This document shows, piece by piece, positions 43,611-52,819 of a stretch of DNA of 64,000 bases. Position numbers and translations under genes: made by a program. This stretch comes from Ruegeria spongiae (lineage in GTDB: Bacteria; Pseudomonadota; Alphaproteobacteria; Rhodobacterales; Rhodobacteraceae), in NCBI RefSeq assembly GCF_023502395.1, contig NZ_JAMFMB010000015.1, forward strand, positions 50,859 to 114,858. The letters are read 5' to 3'. Position 1 is the first letter of the stretch; every line of letters begins with the position of its first letter. A model generated the notes under the pieces. That model searched no databases. It saw only the letters and a list, made by a program, of their open reading frames with translations, and was not told the origin of the DNA.

Positions 43611-44615
43611 CTGCTTACTTTCCTGCGATTTCTGCTGATCGCATTGATCATGATCGGCGTGGCCCTGTTCACGCTCTGGGGCAGCCTTGCCCTCTGGTTT
43701 CACCTGCCCGGCCCTGAGGTCGCCCGTGGGATCTTCGCCGGGCTATTCACCCTTCTGGGCTGCGCCACGCTAATCGCCCAGTTCTGGCCCGGCCTGGTGA
43801 AGATGCTGGCAGGCTTTGTCGCAGCTCTGATCGCGGTCGCCATTTGGTGGCAAACCATCACCCCTCCGCTGCAGGGCGACTGGGCTGCCGATGACGCGAT
43901 ACAGGTGACCGGCACGATCGAAGGCGACAGGCTGACACTGGACGGCGTGCGCAATTTCAATTGGCAGTCCGAGGACAGGTTCACGCCAAATTGGGAAACC
44001 CGCAGCTATGACCTGAGCAAGCTGCAATCGGCGGATCTGTTCATGTCCTACTGGTCCGGACCCGCCATCGCCCATATGATCGTCAGCTTCGGGTTCGAAG
44101 ACGGCACCTATCTCGCCTGGTCCGCCGAGGTGCGCCATTTCAAGGGCAGCGCATTCTCGCCCCTGAAAGACGCCTTCAAGACCCACACGCTGATCCTGCT
44201 CGCCGGGGACGAGCGCGACCTGGTCGGCCTGCGCACCAATATCAGGGGCGAGGATGTGCAACTGTATCGCCTCAATGCCTCGCCCGAGACCGCCCGCGCC
44301 TTGCTGGTGGACTATGTCGAAACCTCCAACGCGCTCGCCACCGATCCAAAATGGTACAACAGCCTGACAACCAATTGCACCACAGTGGTGATGTCGATGA
44401 TCCGGCAGTTGTTTGACACCGTCCCGATGGATTGGCGCATCTTCGTCAACGGATACCTGCCCGAATATGCCTATGATCTGGGCGTTCTGGACACGCGCCT
44501 CAGCTTCGACCAGTTGCAGGCCCGCGCCCACATCACCGATGTCGCACATGAGGCGGGCCTGACCCCGGACTATTCGACCGATATCCGAAAGGCCGTGCCC
44601 GACCCCTTGCGGTGA
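43611..44615 (+). CDS. DUF4105 membrane-anchored protein
   Basis: Protein of about 334 residues with two or three N-terminal membrane helices (residues 1-90), then a soluble DUF4105 domain containing the conserved TTNCTTVV motif and [20 protein letters not shown]. Function is unknown; the NC motif recalls papain-like cysteine hydrolases. The start is uncertain. A CTG at 43611 has GGAG at ideal spacing and keeps the whole first helix; an ATG at 43650 would trim it; an upstream TTG would overlap the previous gene. A short AACCCT/AGGGTT hairpin lies at 43571-43586. Confidence 0.75.
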   Translation: MLTFLRFLLIALIMIGVALFTLWGSLALWFHLPGPEVARGIFAGLFTLLGCATLIAQFWPGLVKMLAGFVAALIAVAIWWQTITPPLQGDWAADDAIQVTGTIEGDRLTLDGVRNFNWQSEDRFTPNWETRSYDLSKLQSADLFMSYWSGPAIAHMIVSFGFEDGTYLAWSAEVRHFKGSAFSPLKDAFKTHTLILLAGDERDLVGLRTNIRGEDVQLYRLNASPETARALLVDYVETSNALATDPKWYNSLTTNCTTVVMSMIRQLFDTVPMDWRIFVNGYLPEYAYDLGVLDTRLSFDQLQARAHITDVAHEAGLTPDYSTDIRKAVPDPLR

Positions 44616-44668
44616 TCCGCTCTTTACCGGGGTGACAAGACTGCAAGCGAATTGCCCGTTGCCCGCGC

Positions 44669-44697
44669 TTGACAGGCAGCAAAACCCCTGCCACATC
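44669..44697 (+). promoter_or_regulatory. Possible thrS promoter
   Basis: CTTGACA at 44668-44674 is the usual alphaproteobacterial -35 box, followed at 17 bases by a weak CACATC. It lies about 70 bases before the thrS ATG. The -10 match is poor. Confidence 0.4.
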
Positions 44698-44763
44698 ACT
44701 GCGACGCAAATAACCCGCAACCGGGCGTTCAGTGGGCGCCAAACCGACGAGGAGAGCCAGATC

Positions 44764-46722
44764 ATGGCCCTGGATTCAAAATCCGTCTCTCTTACTTTTC
44801 CCGATGGCAATGCACGATCCTATGACGCAGGAATTACGCCCGCGCAGGTGGCTGCCGACATCTCGACCTCACTGGCGAAAAAGGCTATCTCGGCCACTGT
44901 GAACGGCCAGCACTGGGACCTGCAATGGCCCATAGAAGCGGACGCGCAGATCGCCATCCACACCATGAAGGACGAAGATCAGGCCAACGAACTGATCCGT
45001 CACGACCTGGCCCATATCATGGCCCGCGCCGTGCAGGAGATCTGGCCCGACACCAAGGTCACCATCGGCCCGGTCATCGAAAACGGCTGGTATTATGATT
45101 TCGACCGCAAAGAGCCATTTACCCCCGAGGATCTGGGCGCGATCGAAAAGAAGATGAAAGAGATCATCAACAAGCGCGAGCCGGTGACCACCGAGGTCTG
45201 GGATCGCGCCAAGGCGGTGCAGCATTACACCGACAATGACGAGCCCTATAAGGTCGAGCTGATCGACGCCATCCCCGGTGACGAGCCGCTGCGCATGTAT
45301 TGGCACGGCGACTGGCAGGATCTCTGCCGCGGCCCGCATCTGCAGCATACCGGCCAGGTGCCGGGCGACGCCTTCAAGCTGATGTCCATTGCGGGCGCCT
45401 ATTGGCGCGGCGACAGCAACCGCGCCATGCTGCAGCGCATCTATGGCGTGGCCTTTACCGGCAAGGAAAAGCTAAAAGCGCATCTGCACATGCTGGAGGA
45501 GGCCGCCAAGCGCGACCACCGCAAGCTGGGCCGCGAGATGAACCTGTTCCACATGCAGGAAGAGGCGCCAGGCCAGATCTTCTGGCATCCCAACGGCTGG
45601 ACCATCTACACCACCCTGCAGGACTACATGCGCCGCAAACAGCGCGCGGGCGGCTATGACGAGATCAACACGCCGCAGATCGTCGACCGCAAACTGTGGG
45701 AGGCCTCGGGCCACTGGGACAAATACCAGGAGCACATGTTCATCGTCGAGGTCGAGGAAGAGCATGCCAAGGAAAAGGCCGTCAATGCGCTCAAGCCGAT
45801 GAACTGCCCCTGCCATGTGCAGGTGTTCAACCAGGGCCTGAAATCCTATCGCGACCTGCCGCTGCGGCTGGCCGAGTTCGGCTCGTGCTCGCGCTATGAA
45901 CCCTCGGGCGCGCTGCATGGCATCATGCGGGTGCGCGGGTTTACCCAGGACGACGCCCATATCTTCTGCACCGAAGATCAGATCGAGGCGGAATGCGCCA
46001 AGTTCATCAACTTCCTCGCCGATGTCTACAAGGACCTCGGTTTCGAGAAGTTCGAGATCAAGTTCGCCACCCGCCCCGAAAAGCGCGTGGGCAGCGACGA
46101 AAGCTGGGATCACGTCGAAGGCGCGCTGGAAGGCGCGATCAAGGCGACGGGGCGTGATTTCACACTGGAGCCGGGCGATGGTGCCTTTTACGGGCCAAAG
46201 CTGGATTTCTACCTGACCGACGCCATCGGCCGGGTCTGGCAATGCGGCACCTTCCAGGTTGACCCGAACCTGCCCGACCGGCTGGGGGCGAGTTATGTCG
46301 CCGCCGATGGTTCCAAGCAGCGGCCCTATATGCTGCACCGCGCCTGCCTCGGTTCGTTCGAGCGGTTCGTTGGCATCATGATCGAAGAACATGCCGGCAA
46401 GCTGCCTTTCTGGCTGGCCCCGCGACAGGTGGTCGTGGCCTCGATCACCTCGGAGGCCGACGATTACGTGACCGAGGTCGTGGCGGAACTGCGCGCTGCG
46501 GGCGTCCGGGCCGAAGCGGATATCCGCAACGAAAAGATCAACTACAAGGTTCGCGAGCATTCGGTCGGCAAGGTGCCGGTCATCCTCGCCGTTGGCCACC
46601 GCGAGGTCGAGGACCGCACCGTCAGTGTCCGCAGGCTGGGTGAGAAACAGACCAGCGTGCAGCCGCTTTCGGATGTAACAAATGAACTCAAACGCGCGGC
46701 CACCCCACCCGATCAATTGTAA
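44764..46722 (+). CDS. thrS: Threonyl-tRNA synthetase
   Basis: Protein of 652 residues. It has the TGS domain (1-65), editing domain with [13 protein letters not shown], class II catalytic core with [10 protein letters not shown] (zinc Cys) and [14 protein letters not shown], and C-terminal anticodon-binding domain (about 545-645). It charges tRNA-Thr. The start is the ATG of [15 protein letters not shown] after GAGGAG; the open frame upstream reads through the promoter region. A strong terminator follows. Confidence 0.97.
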   Translation: MALDSKSVSLTFPDGNARSYDAGITPAQVAADISTSLAKKAISATVNGQHWDLQWPIEADAQIAIHTMKDEDQANELIRHDLAHIMARAVQEIWPDTKVTIGPVIENGWYYDFDRKEPFTPEDLGAIEKKMKEIINKREPVTTEVWDRAKAVQHYTDNDEPYKVELIDAIPGDEPLRMYWHGDWQDLCRGPHLQHTGQVPGDAFKLMSIAGAYWRGDSNRAMLQRIYGVAFTGKEKLKAHLHMLEEAAKRDHRKLGREMNLFHMQEEAPGQIFWHPNGWTIYTTLQDYMRRKQRAGGYDEINTPQIVDRKLWEASGHWDKYQEHMFIVEVEEEHAKEKAVNALKPMNCPCHVQVFNQGLKSYRDLPLRLAEFGSCSRYEPSGALHGIMRVRGFTQDDAHIFCTEDQIEAECAKFINFLADVYKDLGFEKFEIKFATRPEKRVGSDESWDHVEGALEGAIKATGRDFTLEPGDGAFYGPKLDFYLTDAIGRVWQCGTFQVDPNLPDRLGASYVAADGSKQRPYMLHRACLGSFERFVGIMIEEHAGKLPFWLAPRQVVVASITSEADDYVTEVVAELRAAGVRAEADIRNEKINYKVREHSVGKVPVILAVGHREVEDRTVSVRRLGEKQTSVQPLSDVTNELKRAATPPDQL

Positions 46723-46747
46723 CATTGGGCAGAATCCCGCCCGGAAT

Positions 46748-46779
46748 CCGGCCCCCACGCGGGGCCGGTTTTCGTTTTT
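46748..46779 (+). terminator. Rho-independent terminator after thrS
   Basis: A perfect 8-base stem CCGGCCCC / GGGGCCGG with a 5-base loop is followed by TTTTCGTTTTT. It lies 25 bases after the thrS stop and separates it from the bufferin operon. Confidence 0.88.
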
Positions 46780-46943
46780 GGCCCGGATTTCCTTGATTTA
46801 CACGATGTTAGAGGTACCCTCGCTATGACATTGTCTGACGGGACCGTGAGGCACGGCCTCGTGAGTTCAATGATCGCAGCCTAATAGCTATGTTCTAGTC
46901 GTCACCCCAGACGAGTGAAATCACCGAAAGAGGATTTAACGAG

Positions 46944-47249
46944 ATGTCGAATTCCGCCAAAACCCTTGCAGTTGCCGGTGCGGTTGCTGCCGCCCTGACC
47001 GCTTCGGTCACCACCACCGCCCACGCGCAGGCCAAGGAAAAGTGCTATGGCGTGTCGCTGGCCGGTCAGAACGACTGCGCCGCAGGTCCGGGCACCACAT
47101 GCGCCGGTACCTCGACGGTCGACTACCAGGGCAACGCATGGACGCTGGTCGATGCGGGCACCTGCGACAAGATCGAACTGCCCAAAACCGCAGATGGCGG
47201 TGCGCGTGCAGGTTCACTCGAGCCGCTCGATCGCGACCTGCCTGCATAA
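46944..47249 (+). CDS. bufA1: Bufferin precursor peptide BufA1 (DUF2282)
   Basis: Protein of 101 residues. It has a Sec signal peptide (residues 1-28, ending TTTAHA) and then the DUF2282 core with four cysteines at 34, 45, 53 and 74 ([40 protein letters not shown]). In Caulobacter such precursors are exported RiPPs in which an MNIO enzyme converts cysteines to thiooxazoles that bind copper. AGAGGA lies ahead of the ATG. The next three genes encode the enzyme, its partner and DoxX, so the call is well supported by context. Confidence 0.9.
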   Translation: MSNSAKTLAVAGAVAAALTASVTTTAHAQAKEKCYGVSLAGQNDCAAGPGTTCAGTSTVDYQGNAWTLVDAGTCDKIELPKTADGGARAGSLEPLDRDLPA

Positions 47250-47342
47250 GCTACAGATTGAGTGCCGAGGGGCGGGCGCAATTTCACCGCCCGCCCCTTT
47301 TTCATTGATCCACTAAGTCACAGACAGGCGGAGGGTGCCCCG

Positions 47343-48200
47343 ATGCTGGACAATTCGCTCGGATCGAACCGCCTGCCCTTGGCTGCGGGTGTCGGGTACA
47401 AGCCCCAGCATTTCACCCAGATCCTTGAAGATGCCGCGCCCGTCGGCTGGCTTGAGATCCATGCCGAGAACTATATGGGCGATGGCGGGCGGCCCCTGGC
47501 GCAGCTGCGCCACCTGTCCGAGCAATTCCCGATCTCGGTGCATGGCGTCGGCTTGTCGATCGGAGGCGAGGACCCGCTGGATGCCGATCATCTGGCCCGG
47601 CTCAAGCATCTCGTCGGATGGCTGAATCCGGCCAGCTTCTCGGAACATCTGGCCTGGTCGACCCATGACAGCCACTTCCTGAACGACCTGCTGCCGCTGC
47701 CCTATACCGATGCAAGCCTCGCCCGCATCTGCGCCCATATCGATCAGGTGCAAGAGGTTCTGGGCCGCCCCATGCTGCTGGAAAACCCCTCCAGTTATCT
47801 GGCCTTTGCCGAAAGCACCTGGTCCGAACCCGATTTCCTGCGCGAGGTCGCCCGGCGGACCGGCTGCGGGCTGCTTCTGGACGTGAACAACGTCTTTGTG
47901 TCGGCCACCAATCTGGATTTCTCGCCACAGGGTTACATCGACGCATACCCGCTTGAAAAAGTCGGGGAAATCCATCTGGGCGGCCATGACGAGGATGAGG
48001 ATGATCACGGCCACCCGCTGCTGATCGACAGCCACGGGCGCGAAGTGGTCGATCCGGTCTGGGCACTGCTGGATTACGTGCTGGAGCGGTCCGGCCCAAA
48101 GCCTGTTCTGGTGGAACGGGACACCGACGTGCCCGATTGGCCGATCCTTCGATCTGAGGCCGCACGCGCCCATGCGGCGCTGGAGCGTATCCCGGCATGA
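47343..48200 (+). CDS. bufB: MNIO (DUF692) RiPP-modifying enzyme BufB
   Basis: Protein of 285 residues, a TIM-barrel multinuclear iron oxygenase of the DUF692 family. Likely iron ligands lie in [45 protein letters not shown] and [10 protein letters not shown]. These enzymes oxidise cysteine side chains of a partner peptide into thiooxazole-type rings. GGAGGG precedes the ATG. It stands 93 bases after the DUF2282 precursor and overlaps the next gene by four bases, the standard bufferin order. Confidence 0.92.
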   Translation: MLDNSLGSNRLPLAAGVGYKPQHFTQILEDAAPVGWLEIHAENYMGDGGRPLAQLRHLSEQFPISVHGVGLSIGGEDPLDADHLARLKHLVGWLNPASFSEHLAWSTHDSHFLNDLLPLPYTDASLARICAHIDQVQEVLGRPMLLENPSSYLAFAESTWSEPDFLREVARRTGCGLLLDVNNVFVSATNLDFSPQGYIDAYPLEKVGEIHLGGHDEDEDDHGHPLLIDSHGREVVDPVWALLDYVLERSGPKPVLVERDTDVPDWPILRSEAARAHAALERIPA

Positions 48201-48958
48201 GCGTCAGTCAATCCACCTTTCACACCGCGCTGCTGGACCCGGCGCAGCCGGTTCCCGATGGGTTGTTCGATGCCGAAACACGCCCCGCGGGCCGCCGTTT
48301 CAGCGTCTATCGCAACAATGTGGCTGTGTCGCTGACCGAGGCGATGCATCAGGCCTTCCCCGTCATCACCAAACTGCTCGGGACACAGAATATGGATGGT
48401 CTGGCGGGGATTTTCCTGCGCCGTCACCCGCCCACGTCGCCACTGATGATGTTTTATGGCGCGGAATTCCCCGAATTTCTGGCGGGCATGGAACAGCTCT
48501 CGCATCTGGGCTACCTGCCGGATGTGGCGCGGCTGGAACTGGCGCAGCGCCGGTCCTATCACGCGGCCGACAGCACGGGGATCGACCCACAGGCGCTGGC
48601 CATCGAACCGGAAAAGCTGATGACGGCGACCGTGGAATTTGCGCCCGCAATGATGCTGCTGCGCTCACCCTGGCCGGTCCATGCGATCTGGCGGTTCAAC
48701 ACCGAGGCCGACGCCCCGAAACCGCAAGCGCAGGCCCAGGACACGCTGATCACCCGCCCCGAGTTCGACCCGATGCCGCATCTGCTGCCCCCCGGCGGTG
48801 CGGAATGGATCGCGGCCTTGCAGCGCGGCCAGAGCATCGGCACCGCGCATGAGACGACGCTTGCCGCGCATCCCGATTTCGACCTCGGCGCCACTCTCGC
48901 CCTGCTGTTGCAGGGCGGCGCGATTACCACTCTGAATACGGAAAGGCCGCAAAAATGA
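48197..48958 (+). CDS. bufC: BufC, DUF2063 partner protein of the MNIO enzyme
   Basis: Protein of 253 residues. The DUF2063 N-terminal domain ([48 protein letters not shown]) is often labelled a putative DNA-binding domain, but in bufferin and related clusters it acts as the recognition partner that brings the precursor to the DUF692 enzyme. The C-terminal half (about 130-250) is family-typical. It is coupled on both sides by ATGA overlaps. Confidence 0.88.
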   Translation: MSVSQSTFHTALLDPAQPVPDGLFDAETRPAGRRFSVYRNNVAVSLTEAMHQAFPVITKLLGTQNMDGLAGIFLRRHPPTSPLMMFYGAEFPEFLAGMEQLSHLGYLPDVARLELAQRRSYHAADSTGIDPQALAIEPEKLMTATVEFAPAMMLLRSPWPVHAIWRFNTEADAPKPQAQAQDTLITRPEFDPMPHLLPPGGAEWIAALQRGQSIGTAHETTLAAHPDFDLGATLALLLQGGAITTLNTERPQK

Positions 48959-49473
48959 CTGCGCTAATAACGCTTTACAACGATGTTTTCGACAGGTTTG
49001 ACAGGGCTTCGGACATATTGGTCCCGACCCTCGCGCGGCTGGTCTTTATCGCGATATTCCTCGTCTATTACTGGAACTCGGCCATGCTCAAGATCGACGG
49101 GTCGATCTTTTCACCCTCGGCAGGAGCGTTCGGCCAGATGTTCCCGAAAGCGGCAGAGGCGGTGCTCTATGACATCAGCAAGATCACCTTCTTCCAGCGG
49201 ATCGTGATCTTCTTCGGCACCGTTGCCGAGTTTGCCCTGCCGGCCCTGTTGCTTGTCGGGCTGCTGACCCGCGTGACCGCGCTGGGAATGATCGGGTTCA
49301 CCTGGGTTCAGACACTTGTGGATGTGAACGGCCACAATATTCCCTTTGGCGGGCTTTTCGACAACGCCATCACACTGGCCGATCAACGCGTGATGTGGAC
49401 CTTCCTGTTCCTTGTCATCGCGATCAAAGGCGCTGGCCCGCTGTCGCTCGACCGGTTGCTGCGCCTGCGCTAG
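48955..49473 (+). CDS. DoxX-family membrane protein of the bufferin operon
   Basis: Protein of 172 residues with about four membrane helices and DoxX motifs (LARLVFIAIFLVYYWNSAML, FALPALLLVGLLTRVTALGM). DoxX proteins are frequent last genes of DUF2282/DUF692/DUF2063 operons; they probably supply a redox or membrane step, but the role is unproven. The start overlaps bufC by four bases, making it the end of the four-gene operon. Confidence 0.88.
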   Translation: MTALITLYNDVFDRFDRASDILVPTLARLVFIAIFLVYYWNSAMLKIDGSIFSPSAGAFGQMFPKAAEAVLYDISKITFFQRIVIFFGTVAEFALPALLLVGLLTRVTALGMIGFTWVQTLVDVNGHNIPFGGLFDNAITLADQRVMWTFLFLVIAIKGAGPLSLDRLLRLR

Positions 49474-49476
49474 CAC

Positions 49477-49845
49477 TCAGAAATGCGCCTTGGGTTCATC
49501 GGGTTTGCCAGCCGTCACTGCCAGAACTCCGGCCACGCCGGCAAAGGCAATCGGGAACATGGTGAAGGCGTTGAACCCAAAGGCGTGATACATTCCCGCA
49601 GCCGAGAGCAGCAGCAGGGTTCCGCCCCAAAGCGCGCGCGCCCGCGACATGGCTCCACCGGCAATCGCCAGCAGCGGCGCGACAATCGACATGGTCTGGA
49701 TCAGCTGGGTGTTGGTGACTTGGCTGAACAGCCCATCCACCTCGCCGAAATGTTGCACTGCCTCGACATACCCGAAGCTGAAAAAGCCAACGATCATCCC
49801 GATCACCCCGGCGACAATTCCCAATACCGATGCGGCACTGCGCAT
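49477..49845 (-). CDS. Hypothetical four-helix membrane protein
   Basis: Protein of 122 residues with four membrane helices (VLGIVAGVIGMIVGFFSFGY, IVAPLLAIAGGAMS, LWGGTLLLLSAAGMYHAFGF, FPIAFAGVAGVLAVTAG). AGGAGG precedes the ATG. No family can be named with confidence; it has the look of DUF4064-type proteins. It converges on the DoxX gene with a gap of three bases. Confidence 0.8.
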   Translation of the reverse strand: MRSAASVLGIVAGVIGMIVGFFSFGYVEAVQHFGEVDGLFSQVTNTQLIQTMSIVAPLLAIAGGAMSRARALWGGTLLLLSAAGMYHAFGFNAFTMFPIAFAGVAGVLAVTAGKPDEPKAHF

Positions 49846-49886
49846 GCGTCACCTCCTGTTGCGGTTCTGAGCAGATAGGGGCGCGC

Positions 49887-50204
49887 TCAGTCCACGCCAA
49901 GGGCTGCGCGCGTCTGGGGCGTCCATCCAAGGAACAGATCGCCATCCCGTTCGATCAACGGTCGCTTCATCAGAGTCGGGTGGCTTTGCAGCAATTGCAA
50001 CTGCGGCAATTCACGCGCACGCGCATCCAGCTGTCGCCATGTGGTTGAGCGCGTGTTGACCAGCGCCGCGCCGAAATCCGCCAATGCGCGGGTTAATACC
50101 GCCTCTGAAATACCACTTTCCCGAACATCGACAAGTTCCGCATCCGGGATTGATTTCAATGCCTTACGACAGGTATCACAGGTTTTCAGACCGTAGAGTT
50201 TCAT
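49887..50204 (-). CDS. ArsC/Spx-like thioredoxin-fold protein (YffB type)
   Basis: Protein of 105 residues beginning MKLYGLKTCDTCRKAL, with Cys9 and Cys12, then a central LVNTRSTTWRQL and HPTLMKRPLIER. This is the ArsC/Spx superfamily; the length and CxxC pattern match the YffB branch rather than the true arsenate reductase, so arsenic resistance should not be inferred. AAGGAG precedes the ATG at 50204; longer starts upstream are unlikely. Confidence 0.87.
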   Translation of the reverse strand: MKLYGLKTCDTCRKALKSIPDAELVDVRESGISEAVLTRALADFGAALVNTRSTTWRQLDARARELPQLQLLQSHPTLMKRPLIERDGDLFLGWTPQTRAALGVD

Positions 50205-50424
50205 GCCATCTCCTTGTTGCAGAGAGGAAATATCCGGCATTTGGTCGCGATGCATCCCCTTTCTCTTGATTTTTGAGGGCACCGTGCAATCTTGTAGCCG
50301 GTGCAACCAAAACGCGTCACCTCCGCCACTATCTGTCAAAGCCGGGTGAGCGGGTTTTGGGCTGTGCAGTCGACCACCCCGCCAATTTAGGGGTCACGTA
50401 CAAGTTCAGAAGGAGACACGGGAC

Positions 50425-50631
50425 ATGCCGACCGGCACCGTGAAGTGGTTCAATTCAACCAAAGGCTACGGCTTCATTGCCCCCGATGACGGGGGCAAGG
50501 ATGTATTTGTTCATATCTCGGCGGTCGAGCGCTCGGGAATGACGGGCCTCGCCGACAATCAACAGATCTCGTATGAGCTAATCGACGGCCGCGACGGACG
50601 TCAGATGGCCGGAGACCTCAAGGCCACATAA
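50425..50631 (+). CDS. Cold-shock family protein (CspA-like)
   Basis: Protein of 68 residues with RNA-binding motifs KGYGFIAP (RNP1) and VFVHIS (RNP2) and the start TGTVKWFNSTKG. It binds single-stranded nucleic acid and acts as an RNA chaperone. AGAAGGAG lies upstream. The 220 bases before it probably contain a structured leader, but no conserved cold box is evident by eye. Confidence 0.94.
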   Translation: MPTGTVKWFNSTKGYGFIAPDDGGKDVFVHISAVERSGMTGLADNQQISYELIDGRDGRQMAGDLKAT

Positions 50632-50637
50632 GGCTCT

Positions 50638-50667
50638 GCGGTGCCCCGGAATTAGACGGGGTACCGC
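50638..50667. terminator. Possible bidirectional hairpin between csp and thyX
   Basis: GCGGTGCCCC and GGGGTACCGC form a 10-base stem with one mismatch and a 10-base loop, in the 61 bases between the convergent csp and thyX genes. There is no T run, so terminator strength is uncertain. Confidence 0.4.
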
Positions 50668-50692
50668 CATCTGCAGGCTCCATGCGACAGGT

Positions 50693-51604
50693 TCAGTTGC
50701 CCCGCACGATCGTTTCGAATTCGCGCCATTCGCGCGCTGACAGGCCCGAGTTTTCCTGGCTGACCTCCTCGCCCCGCAGCATGCGCTGTACGCAGTTCAC
50801 CATCTGGGCCGACAGGCTGGCCGCGCCAAGCCGATAATCCTCGAACGCCTTGTAGGCGAAAGGGACCCAGTCGGCGACGATATTGCACATCGTCTCGGCA
50901 TAGACCCGGATTTCATATTGCGCATGGGCATCCGCCCGCAACCGCAGGAAGTGGAACAGGTTATGCAGGTCCACTTTCCAATACCATTGCGTATAGACAT
51001 TGGCGGGCAGGTTCATCCGCGCCAGTTCACGCGCCAACCCCTGCTGGCCATCCTGGCTGATCATCGCTTCGTAATTGTCATAACACCGCATGCTGTCGGA
51101 TTTCAGCATGTCCAGCACACGGGCAGCCTCTTCGCCCTGCAGCGCGTCGCCGCGGCCTTGATTGTTGATCTCGGACTGGGCGGCGACATGTTCGGGCGCC
51201 GGGATGTAGAACTCGCGGTCCAGGATCGAATAGCGCGCGGAATATTCGTTCACATTGGCAGTGCGGTGGCGGATCCACTGGCGGGCGACAAAGACCGGCA
51301 GTTTCACATGCAACTTGATCTCGCACATCTCGAACGGGGTCGAATGCCAGTGCCGCATCAGATAGCGGATCAGCCCTTCGTCATTTTGCACCGATTTGGT
51401 GCCCTTGCCGTAGGACACCCGCGCCGCCTGACAGATGGCCGCGTCGTCACCCATGTAGTCGATGACCCGGACAAAGCCGTGATCCAGTACCGGATGCGCG
51501 GTGAACAGACGCTCTTCGAGCCCCTCGGACACCGCGCGCCGGGTCGGGGCGGTTTGCCCGCGCTGTTCTTCGATTTCCGCCAATTGTTCAGTCGACAGCG
51601 ACAT
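50693..51604 (-). CDS. thyX: FAD-dependent thymidylate synthase
   Basis: Protein of 303 residues with the ThyX motif [14 protein letters not shown] (residues 112-125; RHRx7S pattern). It makes dTMP from dUMP using methylenetetrahydrofolate and reduced FAD, independent of ThyA. GGGAGGGGA precedes the ATG at 51604. Length is toward the long end of the family, as in other alphaproteobacteria. It is convergent with csp. Confidence 0.96.
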   Translation of the reverse strand: MSLSTEQLAEIEEQRGQTAPTRRAVSEGLEERLFTAHPVLDHGFVRVIDYMGDDAAICQAARVSYGKGTKSVQNDEGLIRYLMRHWHSTPFEMCEIKLHVKLPVFVARQWIRHRTANVNEYSARYSILDREFYIPAPEHVAAQSEINNQGRGDALQGEEAARVLDMLKSDSMRCYDNYEAMISQDGQQGLARELARMNLPANVYTQWYWKVDLHNLFHFLRLRADAHAQYEIRVYAETMCNIVADWVPFAYKAFEDYRLGAASLSAQMVNCVQRMLRGEEVSQENSGLSAREWREFETIVRGN

Positions 51605-51796
51605 GATTGGGTCCCCTCCCTGCGGGCGCTCAGAATCTTCTTGCAGAGACTATATCTGGACAATCCCAAAGGTTGAACCGCAATATCGGCACTTTCATTA
51701 ATATCACATTTCGCGCATTGGTGTATCAACGCGATTGACATTCGCCTGTGCGTGAAAGATTTTCCGGCAAGCTAAGAAAAAAACGAGGTTGAGGCG

Positions 51797-52798
51797 ATGA
51801 AGCGGTATTTGCTGGCGATAGCAGCCCTGTCTTTGGTATCCGCATGCGGTTCGGGCGTGTTCACCGAGGACAGTGCGGATACTGGCGGCGGCGAGGGCGG
51901 CGAAGGCACCGATGACAGCGGTATTGTTGTGCCCGAAGAAATCGCCGGAGAGGTTGAATCTGTCATCTATAATCCAGGCGACCCTTCCAGCGGAGTTGCT
52001 CCGACACTAACCCTGACCGGTCTCCCCTTCGACTCTGGGGTAGATACGGCCGAATATGTACGCGATGCCAGTTTGGACGTGGGCGACTTTCAAGCCTTTA
52101 CGTTTCAGGCCGCTAATCCCAGCGCGCGCAAATATACCGCGTTGGTGCGCGAGCAGGATGGACTTGTTGTTGTAGCCTCCGGATCTGGAGGATTTGAGCA
52201 GTTTTTTGGTGGTTCCAGTTTTAGCCGCACTGGCACCTACACAGCTCCGACAGCTGCAGATTTGCCAACAGATCCAGTAACAGGGGGTCCAGGCAATATC
52301 GGGAGCGTCGAATACACTGGCACCTATGCGGGAATTTTGAATGTGGGCTTGACCGGCGGAGGCAACGAGAGTCAAGCCCGCATGTCAGGCGATGTCGTCG
52401 TTGTCGGAGACTTTAGGGATCAAACCAACGTCATTGGCGAAATCAACAATCGTCAATTCGAAGATACATTTAATGTAGTCAATGGTGTAAACGATAGCGA
52501 TCCAAATAGACCCGGTGGAGATCCTGACGACATCAGGATCGTCGGCGCAGATACAGCCACAATGCCGGGAGACCTGACAGCAGTCGAAGACTTGATTTTC
52601 ACGGCAACAACACTCAATGCCGATGGTTCGTTCAATGGGAATCTGAAGAACGCCAACGGAAGCTACGCCGGTGCCTTCACCGGAGAAGCAGCAACCGCTG
52701 TTGGTGGCGCGATCCGTGCGGAAGGACATATCAGCGAACTTCCCAGCATCGATGGCACCCCGATCTTCGAACATGGTGTGTTCACAGCGACCCGTTAG
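51797..52798 (+). CDS. Surface-type lipoprotein with transferrin-binding-protein-like C-terminal barrel
   Basis: Protein of 333 residues with a lipoprotein signal (lipobox LVSAC, Cys17) and then a flexible Gly/Asp/Glu-rich anchor (about 18-45), as in exposed lipoproteins. The rest is strand-rich. Near the C terminus NGSYAGAFTGEAATAVGGA matches the pattern of TbpB-type beta-barrel domains (GxFxGxxAxxxGG). Base composition is more AT-rich than that of surrounding genes. It is followed 21 bases later by a Slam-type gene, so it is the probable cargo. Ligand unknown. Confidence 0.85.
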   Translation: MKRYLLAIAALSLVSACGSGVFTEDSADTGGGEGGEGTDDSGIVVPEEIAGEVESVIYNPGDPSSGVAPTLTLTGLPFDSGVDTAEYVRDASLDVGDFQAFTFQAANPSARKYTALVREQDGLVVVASGSGGFEQFFGGSSFSRTGTYTAPTAADLPTDPVTGGPGNIGSVEYTGTYAGILNVGLTGGGNESQARMSGDVVVVGDFRDQTNVIGEINNRQFEDTFNVVNGVNDSDPNRPGGDPDDIRIVGADTATMPGDLTAVEDLIFTATTLNADGSFNGNLKNANGSYAGAFTGEAATAVGGAIRAEGHISELPSIDGTPIFEHGVFTATR

Positions 52799-52819
52799 TC
52801 CTTGAGGGGACATCGCTCC

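Noticed and set aside
45472..46758. Open frame of about 430 codons antisense to thrS
   Set aside because: thrS is unmistakable; the antisense frame has no ribosome site or recognisable domain.
46780..46943. Search for an ECF sigma (SigF-like) promoter upstream of the bufferin precursor
   Set aside because: No pair of boxes matching the Caulobacter pattern could be found by eye, so no promoter is annotated.
49887..50204. Arsenate reductase call for the ArsC-like protein
   Set aside because: The CxxC at residues 9-12 and short length fit the YffB/Spx branch, and there are no other ars genes; arsenic resistance is not supported.
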